9,592 nucleotides of DNA from an uncultured Solirubrobacter sp. (GCA_937871635.1 CALMNS010000713.1:1-9592); one strand, 5' to 3'; numbered from the stretch's first letter, positions 1 through 6,853 are shown. The notes: generated from the sequence alone by a model not told the origin. Numbers and translations: made by a program.

Positions 1-356
1 ACACGGGCCAGGCCGGTCCGGCCGGACCGCCGGACCGCCGGGCCGCCGGGCCGGCGAGGCGCTCGCGGTGCGGCAGGCACTCCGACGCCTTCGCCCACTC
101 GAACCGCGACGCCCGCACCTGGCGGATGACCATGGCTAAAGGGCTGCTCGGATGCGTCCAAGCGCCCCAGGTCGCCGCACGGCGGGCCGAGGCCGGGCAA
201 GACGCAGCTTCGACGGTGCGGTTCCACCGTCTCGCGAGCGGGCGAGCGGCGGCGGCCCACTGCGAGCATAAGCCGAAAGTCGCCGGCGCTCGGTGCGACA
301 CGCTTTGCGACGTGCTGGGATACTGACCGGCACCTGCCTTCCCCGGGCCGCCGACC
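1..356. other. GC-rich leader, no gene identified
   Basis: I see no convincing gene in this stretch. All three plus frames are open for a while, but none has a recognisable motif, and two close by about position 137. The third stays open to the stop at 324-326 but has odd composition, so it may be the tail of an upstream gene or chance. The minus-strand frame at 136-333 is Arg/Pro/Ser-rich and also looks like chance. The first 53 bases hold a tandem octamer repeat, listed separately. A weak promoter for the ATPase gene may lie here: GCGACA at 295-300 and GATACT at 319-324, 18 bases apart, each matching about four of six consensus bases. Confidence 0.5.
13..53. repeat. Tandem octamer repeat CCGGnCCG, five units
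   Basis: The octamer CCGG[T/A/G]CCG occurs at 13-20, then, after one extra G, back to back at 22-29, 30-37, 38-45 and 46-53. The variable base runs T, A, A, G, G. The first two units form a perfect 16-bp palindrome at 14-29. An eight-base period shifts reading frame, so this is unlikely to be a protein repeat. It may be a structured terminator of an upstream gene, a slippage-prone simple repeat, or a protein-binding array. The repeat is plain to see; its function is unknown. Confidence 0.75.
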
Positions 357-2819
357 ATGAACGCCCCTGATCCGCTCGATGACGTCGGCCGCGACCTCGC
401 CCCCCGCCTCGCGGCCCGTGCGGCGAGCACGCTCGATGCGCTGCTCACTCCGCCCCAATCCGCGGGATCTCAAGACGGCCAACACCCCTCCGACGGGTCG
501 GCGGCCGACACCGCCGCCGATGGGGATTCGGGTGCCGCCGCCGCGGGACCCAGTGGTTTCCCGACCGAGGTAGCCATGGCGGTCGAGGCGCTCACGGACC
601 TGGTCAGGTCCTATCCCTCGTGGATGGACAAGGCCGCCCGCGAGCGCCTCGTCCGCCAACGGATCGCAGCGCTGCTGGCCCTCGATCCTGGCGACCCCGA
701 TCCGAGCCATCCCGCCATCGCTCACCTTGTGCTGCTGCGCAGAGCCGCCTACATCAACGCGCTGGTGTCCGTGCTGGCCTGGGCGCCCCGCGACGGTGAC
801 GTGACCGCCGAGGCCCTGCGCGTCCTCGCCAAGCAGAAGGAGCAGGCGCATGCTGCGGTCGAAGCAGAGACCCGACGGCTCGCCGCTGACGTGTTCGCGT
901 GCCTGGACGACCTCGACTCCGAGACCGTCCACCCGTATGTCTGCTGGCGTGTTCAGCGCGCGCTGCGGCACGTGCGGGAGGGCAGCACGGTCCTTGTCCC
1001 GTCCGGAGACGCCGTCGCGCGGCCCGGCGGGGCGGTCGGGGCCGAGGCGATCGGCGAGCACTCAGACGCGGTCGCGGTCGTGGCCACGACCGCACAGGGC
1101 GCCTCCGACGACGACATGACCGCCGGTGCGGAAGCCGCCGCGGACCAGGGAGCCGCCGCCGCGGAAGAAGGAGCCACCGACGAGGCCGGCGCCGCCGGAG
1201 CGGGTGCCGCCGAGGCGGATGTCGCCGCGGACGACGCAGCCACCAACAAGGCCGTCACCGTCGGAGAGGACGTCGTCGGCGAGAACGCCGACGACGATCT
1301 GAGCCTTGAACCGCTGATCCGTCGAGCCGAGGTACGGCTCTGGCGGCACCTCGAGCCGCCGTTGCTCGAGCTGCTCGCCAGTCACCAGCTCGGACTCGTT
1401 AACCCCGCCGAGACGGTCGCGCTCGCGTTCGGCGCGGCGTGCGCCAGCCTCGCCGACAAGCCGCGTCACGCCGACGCCGCGGCGCGAGCCTGCCTCGACG
1501 GCCCCGACCCCCGCTCGGGATGGGGCGATGGAAGGCTCGTCGCTCGCACCGACGACGGGCGGCTACTCGTCGCTCAGTTCGAGACCTTCCACGCCATCGG
1601 CGAGACGCTGCTGCACAGCCTCGGCGATCGGGTCGAGGGTCTAGGATGCGCTGACCAGGCCGCGCTCGCCCTCGGTCACGGCCTGCAGGTCGCGCGCGAC
1701 ACCCTCGCCGAGCTCGACGACGGGCAGGGCGGCTGGGCGGTCGAGCACCTCATCGGCGAACGGGCGGTCGACCTCGGTCCGACCGCAGCCGCGCTGGAGC
1801 TGCTGGTCGCCGCCCAGCGCGTCAGCGACGCCGCCGCACGCCGGCAGGTGCTCGACACGTACAAGAACGAGGAGACCTGGGGCTCGGACTGGCCGAGCTG
1901 GCTGCGCTGGGAGAACTACCGCGACGCCAACGAGCCTGACGACGGCGGCAAGATCCTCAGCTACATCGACTCGGAGATCGTCGCCAAGCGCGTGGGGCCG
2001 CTCAAGAGCCGCTCCGACCCGGCGGTCGTGCTGCTGTTCGGGCCGCCGGGGACGACCAAGACGACCATCGCCCGCGCCGTCGCCACCGGCCTCGAGTGGC
2101 CGCTGGTCACCCTGAGCCCCGGAAACTTCCTGCGCGAGGGCATCGACGGGGTCGAGCGGCTCGCGACCCAGGTCTTCGACGACTTGCATCGCCTGTCGGA
2201 GGCGGTGGTGATACTCGACGAGGCCGACGAGCTGTTCCGCGAACGCCGGCCTCAGCCCGAAAGCGAGCCGCTGCGCGGCGCGGCGGCGTTCATGACCGCC
2301 AGCATGCTGCCGCGACTCCAGGACCTGCACGACCGTGGACGGGTGGTGCTGTTCATCTGCACGAACTTCCTCACCTCGATCGACCCGGCGATGCGGCGCC
2401 TCGGACGCGTCGACCAGATCATCGCGGTGCCCCCACCTGACGGCGTCGGGCGCCGCACGATCATTGAGACCGAGCTCAAGCAGGCCACCGGCCAGGACCT
2501 CGATGCGCTCACCGGGGAGCTGCCGCACCTCGACGCCGGCGTCAAACGGCTCGCCGAGGAGACGGAACGCTTCATCCGCGGCGAGGTGGTGCAGTGCGCC
2601 CGCGACCTGCTCAGTGCCGCCCGCCAGCACCCGTTCGGCGACCGGCCTGCCGCGGAGGGCAAGGCAAAGGAGATCGCGACAAATCGGGAGTCGACCATCG
2701 CCATCAGCCTCGCGACGCCCGAGCAGCAGGTGGTCTGGCGCAGCTTCCTCGCCGACCTTAAGGCGCTCAGCGAGCCGCACCGCCGCCGCCAGGGATCGAG
2801 CTGGATCCCGAAGTGGTGA
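357..2819 (+). CDS. AAA+ ATPase with large N-terminal region and acidic Ala-rich linker
   Basis: The gene encodes an 820-residue protein with a classical AAA+ core at its C-terminal end. Walker A is GPPGTTKT (residues 562-569), Walker B is VVILDEADE (617-625), sensor 1 is Asn670 in FICTNF, and DPAMRRLGRVD (676-686) matches the arginine-finger block. Walker A has Thr where GPPGTGKT has Gly. Residues about 70-215 are probably helical, 240-316 are low-complexity and rich in Ala, Asp, Glu and Gly, and 317-530 form another helical region of unknown family. The ATG at 357 is the only usual start after the in-frame TGA at 324, and no Shine-Dalgarno is visible. Such ATPases remodel proteins or complexes; the substrate here is unknown. 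The gene stands alone and ends 32 bases from a convergent small gene. The AAA+ call is firm, the role is open. Confidence 0.95.
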   Translation: MNAPDPLDDVGRDLAPRLAARAASTLDALLTPPQSAGSQDGQHPSDGSAADTAADGDSGAAAAGPSGFPTEVAMAVEALTDLVRSYPSWMDKAARERLVRQRIAALLALDPGDPDPSHPAIAHLVLLRRAAYINALVSVLAWAPRDGDVTAEALRVLAKQKEQAHAAVEAETRRLAADVFACLDDLDSETVHPYVCWRVQRALRHVREGSTVLVPSGDAVARPGGAVGAEAIGEHSDAVAVVATTAQGASDDDMTAGAEAAADQGAAAAEEGATDEAGAAGAGAAEADVAADDAATNKAVTVGEDVVGENADDDLSLEPLIRRAEVRLWRHLEPPLLELLASHQLGLVNPAETVALAFGAACASLADKPRHADAAARACLDGPDPRSGWGDGRLVARTDDGRLLVAQFETFHAIGETLLHSLGDRVEGLGCADQAALALGHGLQVARDTLAELDDGQGGWAVEHLIGERAVDLGPTAAALELLVAAQRVSDAAARRQVLDTYKNEETWGSDWPSWLRWENYRDANEPDDGGKILSYIDSEIVAKRVGPLKSRSDPAVVLLFGPPGTTKTTIARAVATGLEWPLVTLSPGNFLREGIDGVERLATQVFDDLHRLSEAVVILDEADELFRERRPQPESEPLRGAAAFMTASMLPRLQDLHDRGRVVLFICTNFLTSIDPAMRRLGRVDQIIAVPPPDGVGRRTIIETELKQATGQDLDALTGELPHLDAGVKRLAEETERFIRGEVVQCARDLLSAARQHPFGDRPAAEGKAKEIATNRESTIAISLATPEQQVVWRSFLADLKALSEPHRRRQGSSWIPKW

Positions 2820-2851
2820 CGCGCGGCCGGCCCATCAGGACGGAGGGAGTC

Positions 2852-3040
2852 TCAGGCCGCCCTGGCGGGCTCCAGCGACCCCATCCGAGCGACGGTGGCG
2901 CTTGCCTCGGTTGCGGCGCTGCGCGCGAGCTCGCGAGTGGAGAACCGGTCACCGGAGGTCACGAGGACGTGGCCGCCGTCTGAGACGAGCCGCCAGCGGT
3001 AGTCGCCGCTCCAGTCCTTGAAGATGTCTAGCTTGTACAT
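2852..3040 (-). CDS. DUF1508/YegP-like small protein
   Basis: This 62-residue protein begins MYKLDIFKDWSGDYRWRL and continues with GHVLVTSGDRFSTRELA. That fits the DUF1508 (YegP) fold: a beta hairpin around G-x-Y-R-W-R-L, an S-x-x-F/Y-S-T turn, and a helix of Ala-rich residues. The biochemical role of the family is not well defined. An ATG-less extension is open upstream to 3190, but the start at 3040 is clear: it has a perfect AGGAGG six bases ahead and the family fold begins right there. The gene converges on the AAA+ gene and is divergent from the winged-helix regulator gene, so it may be that regulator's target. Family assignment is by pattern, without a search. Confidence 0.85.
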   Translation of the reverse strand: MYKLDIFKDWSGDYRWRLVSDGGHVLVTSGDRFSTRELARSAATEASATVARMGSLEPARAA

Positions 3041-3046
3041 GATGGG

Positions 3047-3052
3047 CCTCCT
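3047..3052 (-). promoter_or_regulatory. Strong Shine-Dalgarno of the DUF1508-like gene
   Basis: Read on the minus strand this is AGGAGG, a perfect anti-16S match, with six bases before the ATG at 3040. It is the best ribosome-binding site in the window and fixes the start of the small protein against a longer open frame reaching 3190. The neighbouring large genes have weak sites or none. Confidence 0.85.
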
Positions 3053-3068
3053 AGGTGGTGTGAGGGGC

Positions 3069-3121
3069 CCGCCCGGACGGGCGGACGATCGTACGGCCGC
3101 TGGGTCCCTGTCGCCGGCGAC
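3069..3121. promoter_or_regulatory. Cluster of palindromes in the divergent intergenic region
   Basis: Three symmetric elements lie between the divergent DUF1508-like and regulator genes. An inverted repeat has seven-base arms CCGCCCG and CGGGCGG (3069-3075 and 3078-3084) separated by two bases. ACGATCGT is palindromic at 3085-3092, overlapping the palindrome CGTACG at 3090-3095. GTCGCCGGCGAC at 3110-3121 is a perfect 12-bp palindrome. They could be operators for the adjacent winged-helix regulator or leader structure in the small gene's mRNA. Short palindromes are common in GC-rich DNA, so only the clustering argues for function. Confidence 0.4.
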
Positions 3122-3181
3122 GACCGTGGTCTTTGCGGCTGAAGCGCCCGGATCTGCGGACGGTGCGGGCATGGGCGTCAT

Positions 3182-3196
3182 TATTGTCAATGGACA
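3182..3196 (+). promoter_or_regulatory. Possible -10 box and half-site pair at the regulator start
   Basis: A short AT-rich patch breaks the GC-rich background. TATTGT (3182-3187) fits the TAnnnT pattern of actinobacterial -10 boxes and lies eight bases before the ATG at 3196, which would make the transcript leaderless. The same patch carries TGTC-N4-GACA (3185-3196), a symmetric site over the start codons that would suit autorepression. No good -35 is visible. On the minus strand it also reads TTGACA (3190-3185) and AATAAT (3185-3180), so it could serve the divergent gene. Confidence 0.35.
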
Positions 3197-3597
3197 TGAC
3201 AGAAAAGCTCGACGCGGGCCGGGCGGAGGCGCAGTTCTTGCTTGAGCCCGGCACGCGGGAGGTCCTCGAGTGCCTTCGCGGCGGGCCGGCCAGCGACGTC
3301 GACGTCAAGGGCCGCACGCAGTTCTCGCGCAACACCGTCAAGAACCGCCTCGGCCGTCTCGAGGCGCTCGGGATCGTCGCTCGCGTCGGGACGCGCCGCG
3401 CGCCGGGGCGGGGCCAGGCGCAGAGGCTTTGGGCGCTGACCGGCTCGGTCGAGATCGTCGACGCGTGGCTGCGCGGAGCCGACGCGCTCGTCCTCGATCT
3501 GCTGGGGCGAAGAGCCGCCGCTCAGGACGCCGAGATCGCCGATCGTCGCCGCGAAGACATCACTGCGGCCGCGTCTTCTAGGTCGGCGGCCGGCTGA
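3190..3597 (+). CDS. Winged-helix transcriptional regulator
   Basis: A 135-residue protein (133 if translation starts at the second ATG, 3196). Residues about 20-85 form a winged helix: EPGTREVLECLRGGPAS, a recognition-helix region with SRNTVKNRLGRLEALGIV, and a basic wing ARVGTRRAPGRGQAQRLW ending in ALT. This resembles ArsR/MarR-type or generic wHTH regulators that bind palindromic DNA as dimers. The C-terminal 50 residues are helical and rich in Ala, Arg and Asp, possibly for dimerisation; no ligand or metal site is evident. An upstream in-frame ATG at 3133 gives a poor N-terminus, so 3190 or 3196 is preferred. It is divergent from the DUF1508-like gene, across palindromes it may bind, and converges on the SIR2 fusion gene 131 bases away. 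No hairpin with a T-run was seen in that gap. Confidence 0.85.
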   Translation: MDMTEKLDAGRAEAQFLLEPGTREVLECLRGGPASDVDVKGRTQFSRNTVKNRLGRLEALGIVARVGTRRAPGRGQAQRLWALTGSVEIVDAWLRGADALVLDLLGRRAAAQDAEIADRRREDITAAASSRSAAG

Positions 3598-3728
3598 TGA
3601 GATCCTGGAGCGGCGGATGCTCGCGGGAGCCTTCGCGGCCCGTTGCCAGGAGCGCCGGCCCGATGGCCTGCGAGTCGGGTGGGTGGTCGCGCTCCGCTCG
3701 GGCCGTGGGTTGAAGAAGGAGGATGCCC

Positions 3729-5381
3729 TCAGCCCGAGTCGACTCCGAGGCGTCGCAACAGCTCGAGTACCGAACGAGCGGCGGACGCCGCCTGTAACGC
3801 AGGGACGTCGAGGCCGTGTGCGAGCCGGTTACGGATGTCGAGCGCCTGCATGGCGACGTCGAGGTCCCCTGCGGCCATGATCTCGAGCTGGCTCGCCTGG
3901 TAGAGCAGGGCGCGCAGGCCACGCGACCGGCCGCGAGCCAGGTCCGCCTGTCCTGGCTGGCCGGACGAGCCGACTAGGTCTCGGAGCGTCGCCTCGAGGA
4001 CCGCCACCGCCGCGATCGCGGCCGCCTTCGGCTCGCCGACCTCGAGCAGACGCGCGGGCTCGGCGGCGGGGCGGGTCCTGGCGGCCTCGCCGAGCATCCC
4101 TGCGAGGTCATCGAGGAACGCAGTCGGGTCGCTCATCGACTCCTGCGTGCGGACCAGGTGCAGGCCGCCGCGGTCGAGCAGCGCCTCGGGGACGCCGGCC
4201 TGCGGCGTCATGACCGCGACGACGCGGTCGGCGGCGAGGCGCGACCGGGCAGCGGCGAGCTCGAGGCCGCCGTTGACCGAGTCCACGTCGATCACCGCGA
4301 AGCTCGCCCGTGCGATCAGCGCCTCGACGGTGGCCAGCACCGTACGTCCAGGCATGTCGATGTCCTCCACGCTGACCGGTACGAACCCGGCGGCCTCCAC
4401 TACCGGGAACACGAGGTCGCGGTACCAGCCGACCAGCCGTGAGGGCACCGACACATAGCACAGGCGACGCGACTCGTCAGACGGCAACGCGAGCTCGGCG
4501 GCGACGTCGTCGTCGGCGGCCGCGCCGTACGCCGGGAACCGCTCGTGCCAGAGATCGCGGAGCTCGGCGAAGAGCCGCAGGAGGGTGGCGCCGTACCCGG
4601 CCGGCTCAGGCGGGAGGTCGATGACCTCGATGCCGCGGCGGGCGAACCGGGCGACAAGGTTGGGGTCGGCCGCCACGACGATCGCATAGCCGGTGCGACG
4701 CAGCCGGCCGAGGCGTTCGGAGACGATGGACCACAGGCCGCGGACGTCGGGGTCGTCGAGCGAGTAGCCGATCAGCACCGGCGTGCGGGTGACCAGAAGG
4801 TTGGCGACGTAGTTGGCCACCAGCGGGTTCTGGGCGACGAACAGGTCGTAGTCCCGTTCGGTGGCCACGAGGCGAGCGGGGTGGTGCAGGTCGCCGTGGA
4901 GCTTGACGAGCTGCACCTGTTGCTCCGGGGGTCGTCGGGTCAGCATCGTCTCGTCGACGACGGGCAGGCAGGGAGGCCAGTTCAGGGCGTACTGCTGCTC
5001 GAGCAGGAAGTCGAAGTTCGTGGTGCAGACGACGTCGAACGCCAAGGCGCAGAAGGCGGCGTGCACCGGTCCGGGACGGGCGGTGCGTTCGTGCAGCGCA
5101 TCGCTGAGCCGGGCGGTGAGGCGGGGGCGGTCGAAGCGGTCCTCGTACGCGGAGATGACGTCGATCGCGTCGATGTGCGGAGGCGGGTCGCTCGGATCGC
5201 GGGCCGGCAGGTAGTCGGGCATGTCGGCGGCCAGGTCGAGCGCGAGCTCACTCCAGTCGGGCATTCGCTCGCCTTGAGGCAGCGACGCGTTCTTCGAGAA
5301 GCCGGCGCCGACGATCGGCAGCCAGGCGCGGGCGAGGAAGTCGTCGATCAGCGCGGGAGGGAGGTGAACGAGGAGCGCCAC
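3729..5381 (-). CDS. SIR2 / TIR-like / HEPN-like fusion protein, putative NAD-depleting defence effector
   Basis: The protein has about 550 residues; numbering here starts at the GTG at 5420. The SIR2 domain shows GAGFS (38-42, NAD-binding loop), TTNFD (133-137), KLHGD (173-177, with the candidate catalytic His175), TERDYD (187-192) and LIGYSLDDPDV (216-226). Residues 318-405 (LCYVSVPSRLVGWYRDLVF, then VIDVDSVNGGLELA with Glu387) fit the TIR-like/nucleoside deoxyribosyltransferase-like fold. Residues about 455-555 end in IRNRLAHG (529-536), the R-x4-H motif of HEPN-like domains. SIR2 and TIR domains cleave NAD+ in several antiphage systems; the activity here is inferred. Two GTG starts are possible. 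The one at 5420 has GAGGA only two bases away; the one at 5381 has GGGAG ten bases away and better codon use after it, so I chose 5381. No membrane segment was seen. Confidence 0.92.
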   Translation of the reverse strand: MALLVHLPPALIDDFLARAWLPIVGAGFSKNASLPQGERMPDWSELALDLAADMPDYLPARDPSDPPPHIDAIDVISAYEDRFDRPRLTARLSDALHERTARPGPVHAAFCALAFDVVCTTNFDFLLEQQYALNWPPCLPVVDETMLTRRPPEQQVQLVKLHGDLHHPARLVATERDYDLFVAQNPLVANYVANLLVTRTPVLIGYSLDDPDVRGLWSIVSERLGRLRRTGYAIVVAADPNLVARFARRGIEVIDLPPEPAGYGATLLRLFAELRDLWHERFPAYGAAADDDVAAELALPSDESRRLCYVSVPSRLVGWYRDLVFPVVEAAGFVPVSVEDIDMPGRTVLATVEALIARASFAVIDVDSVNGGLELAAARSRLAADRVVAVMTPQAGVPEALLDRGGLHLVRTQESMSDPTAFLDDLAGMLGEAARTRPAAEPARLLEVGEPKAAAIAAVAVLEATLRDLVGSSGQPGQADLARGRSRGLRALLYQASQLEIMAAGDLDVAMQALDIRNRLAHGLDVPALQAASAARSVLELLRRLGVDSG

Positions 5382-5609
5382 GGCGGACAGGCTCCCAGGT
5401 GAGGCTGGCGGCCGCCTCACATTCCTCAGGCGGGTGTGCGTTGTGCCGTCATCGCCGTCGGTTGGACCCGGTCCCGCCGGACACGTCGGCGGCTGCTTCG
5501 ACGTCCAGCCGCCAGGGAAGCCGTTCGGCGGGCAGCGACGCCATCGAGATGATGCGCCCCGCGGCGCTCGATGTTCGCGGAAAGCCAGGCCCGAAGCCTC
5601 GTCGCCCGC
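5382..5609 (-). other. Stretch upstream of the SIR2 fusion gene, no clear gene
   Basis: Three minus-strand frames are partly open here and none is convincing over its full length. The frame of the SIR2 fusion stays open back to a TAG at 5610-5612 but offers no start codon before the GTG at 5420. A 31-codon frame (5449-5544) begins MASLPAERLPWRLDVEAAA and has coding-like third positions, but it has no ribosome-binding site or family match. It could be a leader peptide, the decayed end of the gene upstream, or chance. No strong promoter was found. Confidence 0.4.
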
Positions 5610-5746
5610 CTAGATGCGTCCGGTCGAGTCCAGAACGGCCTGGAGACCGAAGTGGTGGTCGGGTCCGGCGCCCTCGAAGTACATCCAGCCGGCGGGTTGC
5701 TGAGGTCGCCGCCGTCGGGAGGCGGGCTGGTATCGAGGTAGATCAC
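5610..5746 (-). pseudogene. Small unidentified gene, apparently frameshifted
   Basis: The GTG at 5746 overlaps the stop of the upstream frame (GTGA), as in translationally coupled genes. The first 20 or so codons read VIYLDTSPPPDGGDLSNPPAG with strongly GC-rich third positions. Near 5685-5697 the coding signal moves to another frame, which reads WMYFEGAGPDHHFGLQAV and ends at the TAG at 5610. Adding or removing one base would join them into a protein of about 45 residues. I do not recognise it. The opening resembles the start of PIN-domain toxins, but no further PIN acidic residues follow. It is either a decayed gene or carries a sequencing error. Confidence 0.4.
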
Positions 5747-6086
5747 CCGACGATCATGTCGCGAAGCAGGAGGTAGTAGGCCTCGTTGTCCGGGCTCTGG
5801 GAGAGCTGTTCGACGCGCAGGTTGGCGGCGGTCATTCGAGGCCGGGAAGGTCGTGCGTCCGGGCTATCGGGTGAGGCGGCCGGTCCTGGGTCGGCCAGTC
5901 CTCCTTGGACGATGTGCTGCACGGCCATGTAACTGAGGTCGCGACGTCGGCGGCGATGGCCCGGTAGGAGCCGCCGGCCGCCCGGGCGTCCCAGATCGCC
6001 TGGTTGCGCTTCGCGTGCCACTCGTGCGGCTGACGTCCTGCGCGACGGAGCCGACGTCGCAGTCCGGGCGAGTAGTCAGGCACCAC
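5743..6086 (-). pseudogene. Helix-turn-helix protein gene split by a frameshift
   Basis: From a GTG at 6086 (or 6083) one frame reads through HEWHAKRNQAIWDARAAGG and SYRAIAADV, the first two helices of a helix-turn-helix. Near 5942 the match moves to another frame, which supplies the missing end, SYMAVQHIVQGGLADPG, and continues through MTAANLRVEQLSQSP and EAYYLLLRDMIVG to the stop at 5743. Restoring one base near 5942 would give one HTH protein of about 114 residues. Third-position GC suggests that a further frame was coding upstream (to about 6195, reading EPRYAWCLTTRPDCDVGSV), so a longer ancestor is possible. It lies between the HIT and SIR2 fusion genes on the same strand and might have been their regulator. 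Decay and assembly error cannot be told apart here. Confidence 0.5.
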
Positions 6087-6142
6087 GCGTAGCGAGGCTC
6101 CGCTGGTTCGACTTGCGCCCCGGCAGGACTTCCCGACGGGTC

Positions 6143-6182
6143 CCAGCCGACCGACGCCTGCGCGTTCGCTGTTGTCGGCTGG
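6143..6182 (-). terminator. Inverted repeat just after the HIT gene, possible hairpin
   Basis: CCAGCCGAC (6143-6151) and GTCGGCTGG (6174-6182) are perfect nine-base inverted arms with a 22-base loop, starting 14 bases past the HIT stop. No T-run follows on the minus strand, so a classical intrinsic terminator is not shown. It may weaken readthrough, stabilise the 3' end, or be chance. Confidence 0.3.
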
Positions 6183-6196
6183 CTTTGCCGTGACGC

Positions 6197-6853
6197 TCAA
6201 ACCAGGGCGACCTCGACCGCTTCGAGCGACGCGAGCGTCCGTCCGCGGTTGGGATGCTCCCTCCAGTTCCAGCCGTCCGGTTCGCCCGCTGCACGCGCTG
6301 CTACGCGACGCAGCCATTGGGATTCAAGCGGCCCATGCGGACCCTCGAAGGTCACCCAGTGGCGTCCGGCCTGATCGCCGTAGAGGACGTACTCACGATC
6401 CCCGACGACATCGGCGAGCTCGGCCAATCCGGCACGCAGCGGTCGCCACGGCGCCTGGTCGGCGAGCACTGGCCACAGCGACGGCAGCCCCGGGAGAAGG
6501 TGCAGGTGCGCGTGCTCCACCGAGCAGGACACTTCGGTCCCGTGACGGGCGTCGCCGTGTTCGAAGACCTGCACCGGCGCCTGCGCCCAGCGGGCGAGCG
6601 CCGCCCGAGTCGACGCGATGACCGACGCCGCTTGAGGAAGGTCGTCACAGCAGCGCAGGCTGCGGAGATGATCGGCGGGACACAGCAGGACGTGCCCTGA
6701 GACGAGCGCACCGACGCTCGGCATCGCCAGCAGCCCGCCGGCGAGCTGCACCACACGACGGCGGTAGGAGCCATCGTCGAGAAGGCGATGCAGCAGGTCA
6801 CCAGGCTCATCGCCCGCGATCTGCGCGCACAGGCAGCAGGCTGAGCTCAGCAT
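6197..6853 (-). CDS. HIT-family (histidine triad) nucleotide-binding protein
   Basis: The protein has 218 residues. The signature EHAHLHLLP (113-121) holds the H-x-H-x-H triad (His114, 116, 118), with upstream blocks GHVLLCPADH (53-62) and VFEHGDARHG (96-105). The N-terminal CxLC (Cys6/Cys7 and Cys9) could be half of a zinc site, as seen in several HIT proteins. The C-terminal part ends with WNWREHPNRG. HIT proteins hydrolyse or transfer nucleotidyl groups (nucleoside phosphoramidates, dinucleoside polyphosphates, adenylylated products). With about 218 residues it is longer than the minimal HIT domain (about 110-140), so extra substrate-specific parts are likely. The frame is open further upstream to 7315, but HIT similarity starts at the ATG at 6853. 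A GAGGGA lies 11 bases before it, a weak site. It precedes the HTH remnant and SIR2 fusion genes on the same strand. Confidence 0.92.
   Translation of the reverse strand: MLSSACCLCAQIAGDEPGDLLHRLLDDGSYRRRVVQLAGGLLAMPSVGALVSGHVLLCPADHLRSLRCCDDLPQAASVIASTRAALARWAQAPVQVFEHGDARHGTEVSCSVEHAHLHLLPGLPSLWPVLADQAPWRPLRAGLAELADVVGDREYVLYGDQAGRHWVTFEGPHGPLESQWLRRVAARAAGEPDGWNWREHPNRGRTLASLEAVEVALV

Noticed and set aside
126..326. 66-codon plus-strand frame starting MTMAKGLL
   Set aside because: No ribosome-binding site, no motif, and Arg/Ala-rich composition with a coding-poor third position.
1641..2780. Long minus-strand open frame (379 codons) opposite the AAA+ gene
   Set aside because: It is the mirror of a gene with firm AAA+ motifs; long antisense frames are expected in GC-rich coding DNA, and the frame shows no domain.
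3657..3668. GGCC-CGAT-GGCC hairpin as a terminator between the regulator and SIR2 fusion genes
   Set aside because: Four-base arms with no T-run on either strand; too weak in DNA of this composition.
4545..5402. Plus-strand open frame (285 codons) opposite the SIR2 fusion
   Set aside because: The minus strand carries clear SIR2 motifs across this interval; the plus frame is Val/Gly/Asp-rich with no motif.
5426..5746. VapC-type PIN-domain toxin beginning VIYLDTS
   Set aside because: Only the first strand resembles PIN proteins; the remaining conserved acidic residues are absent in every frame.
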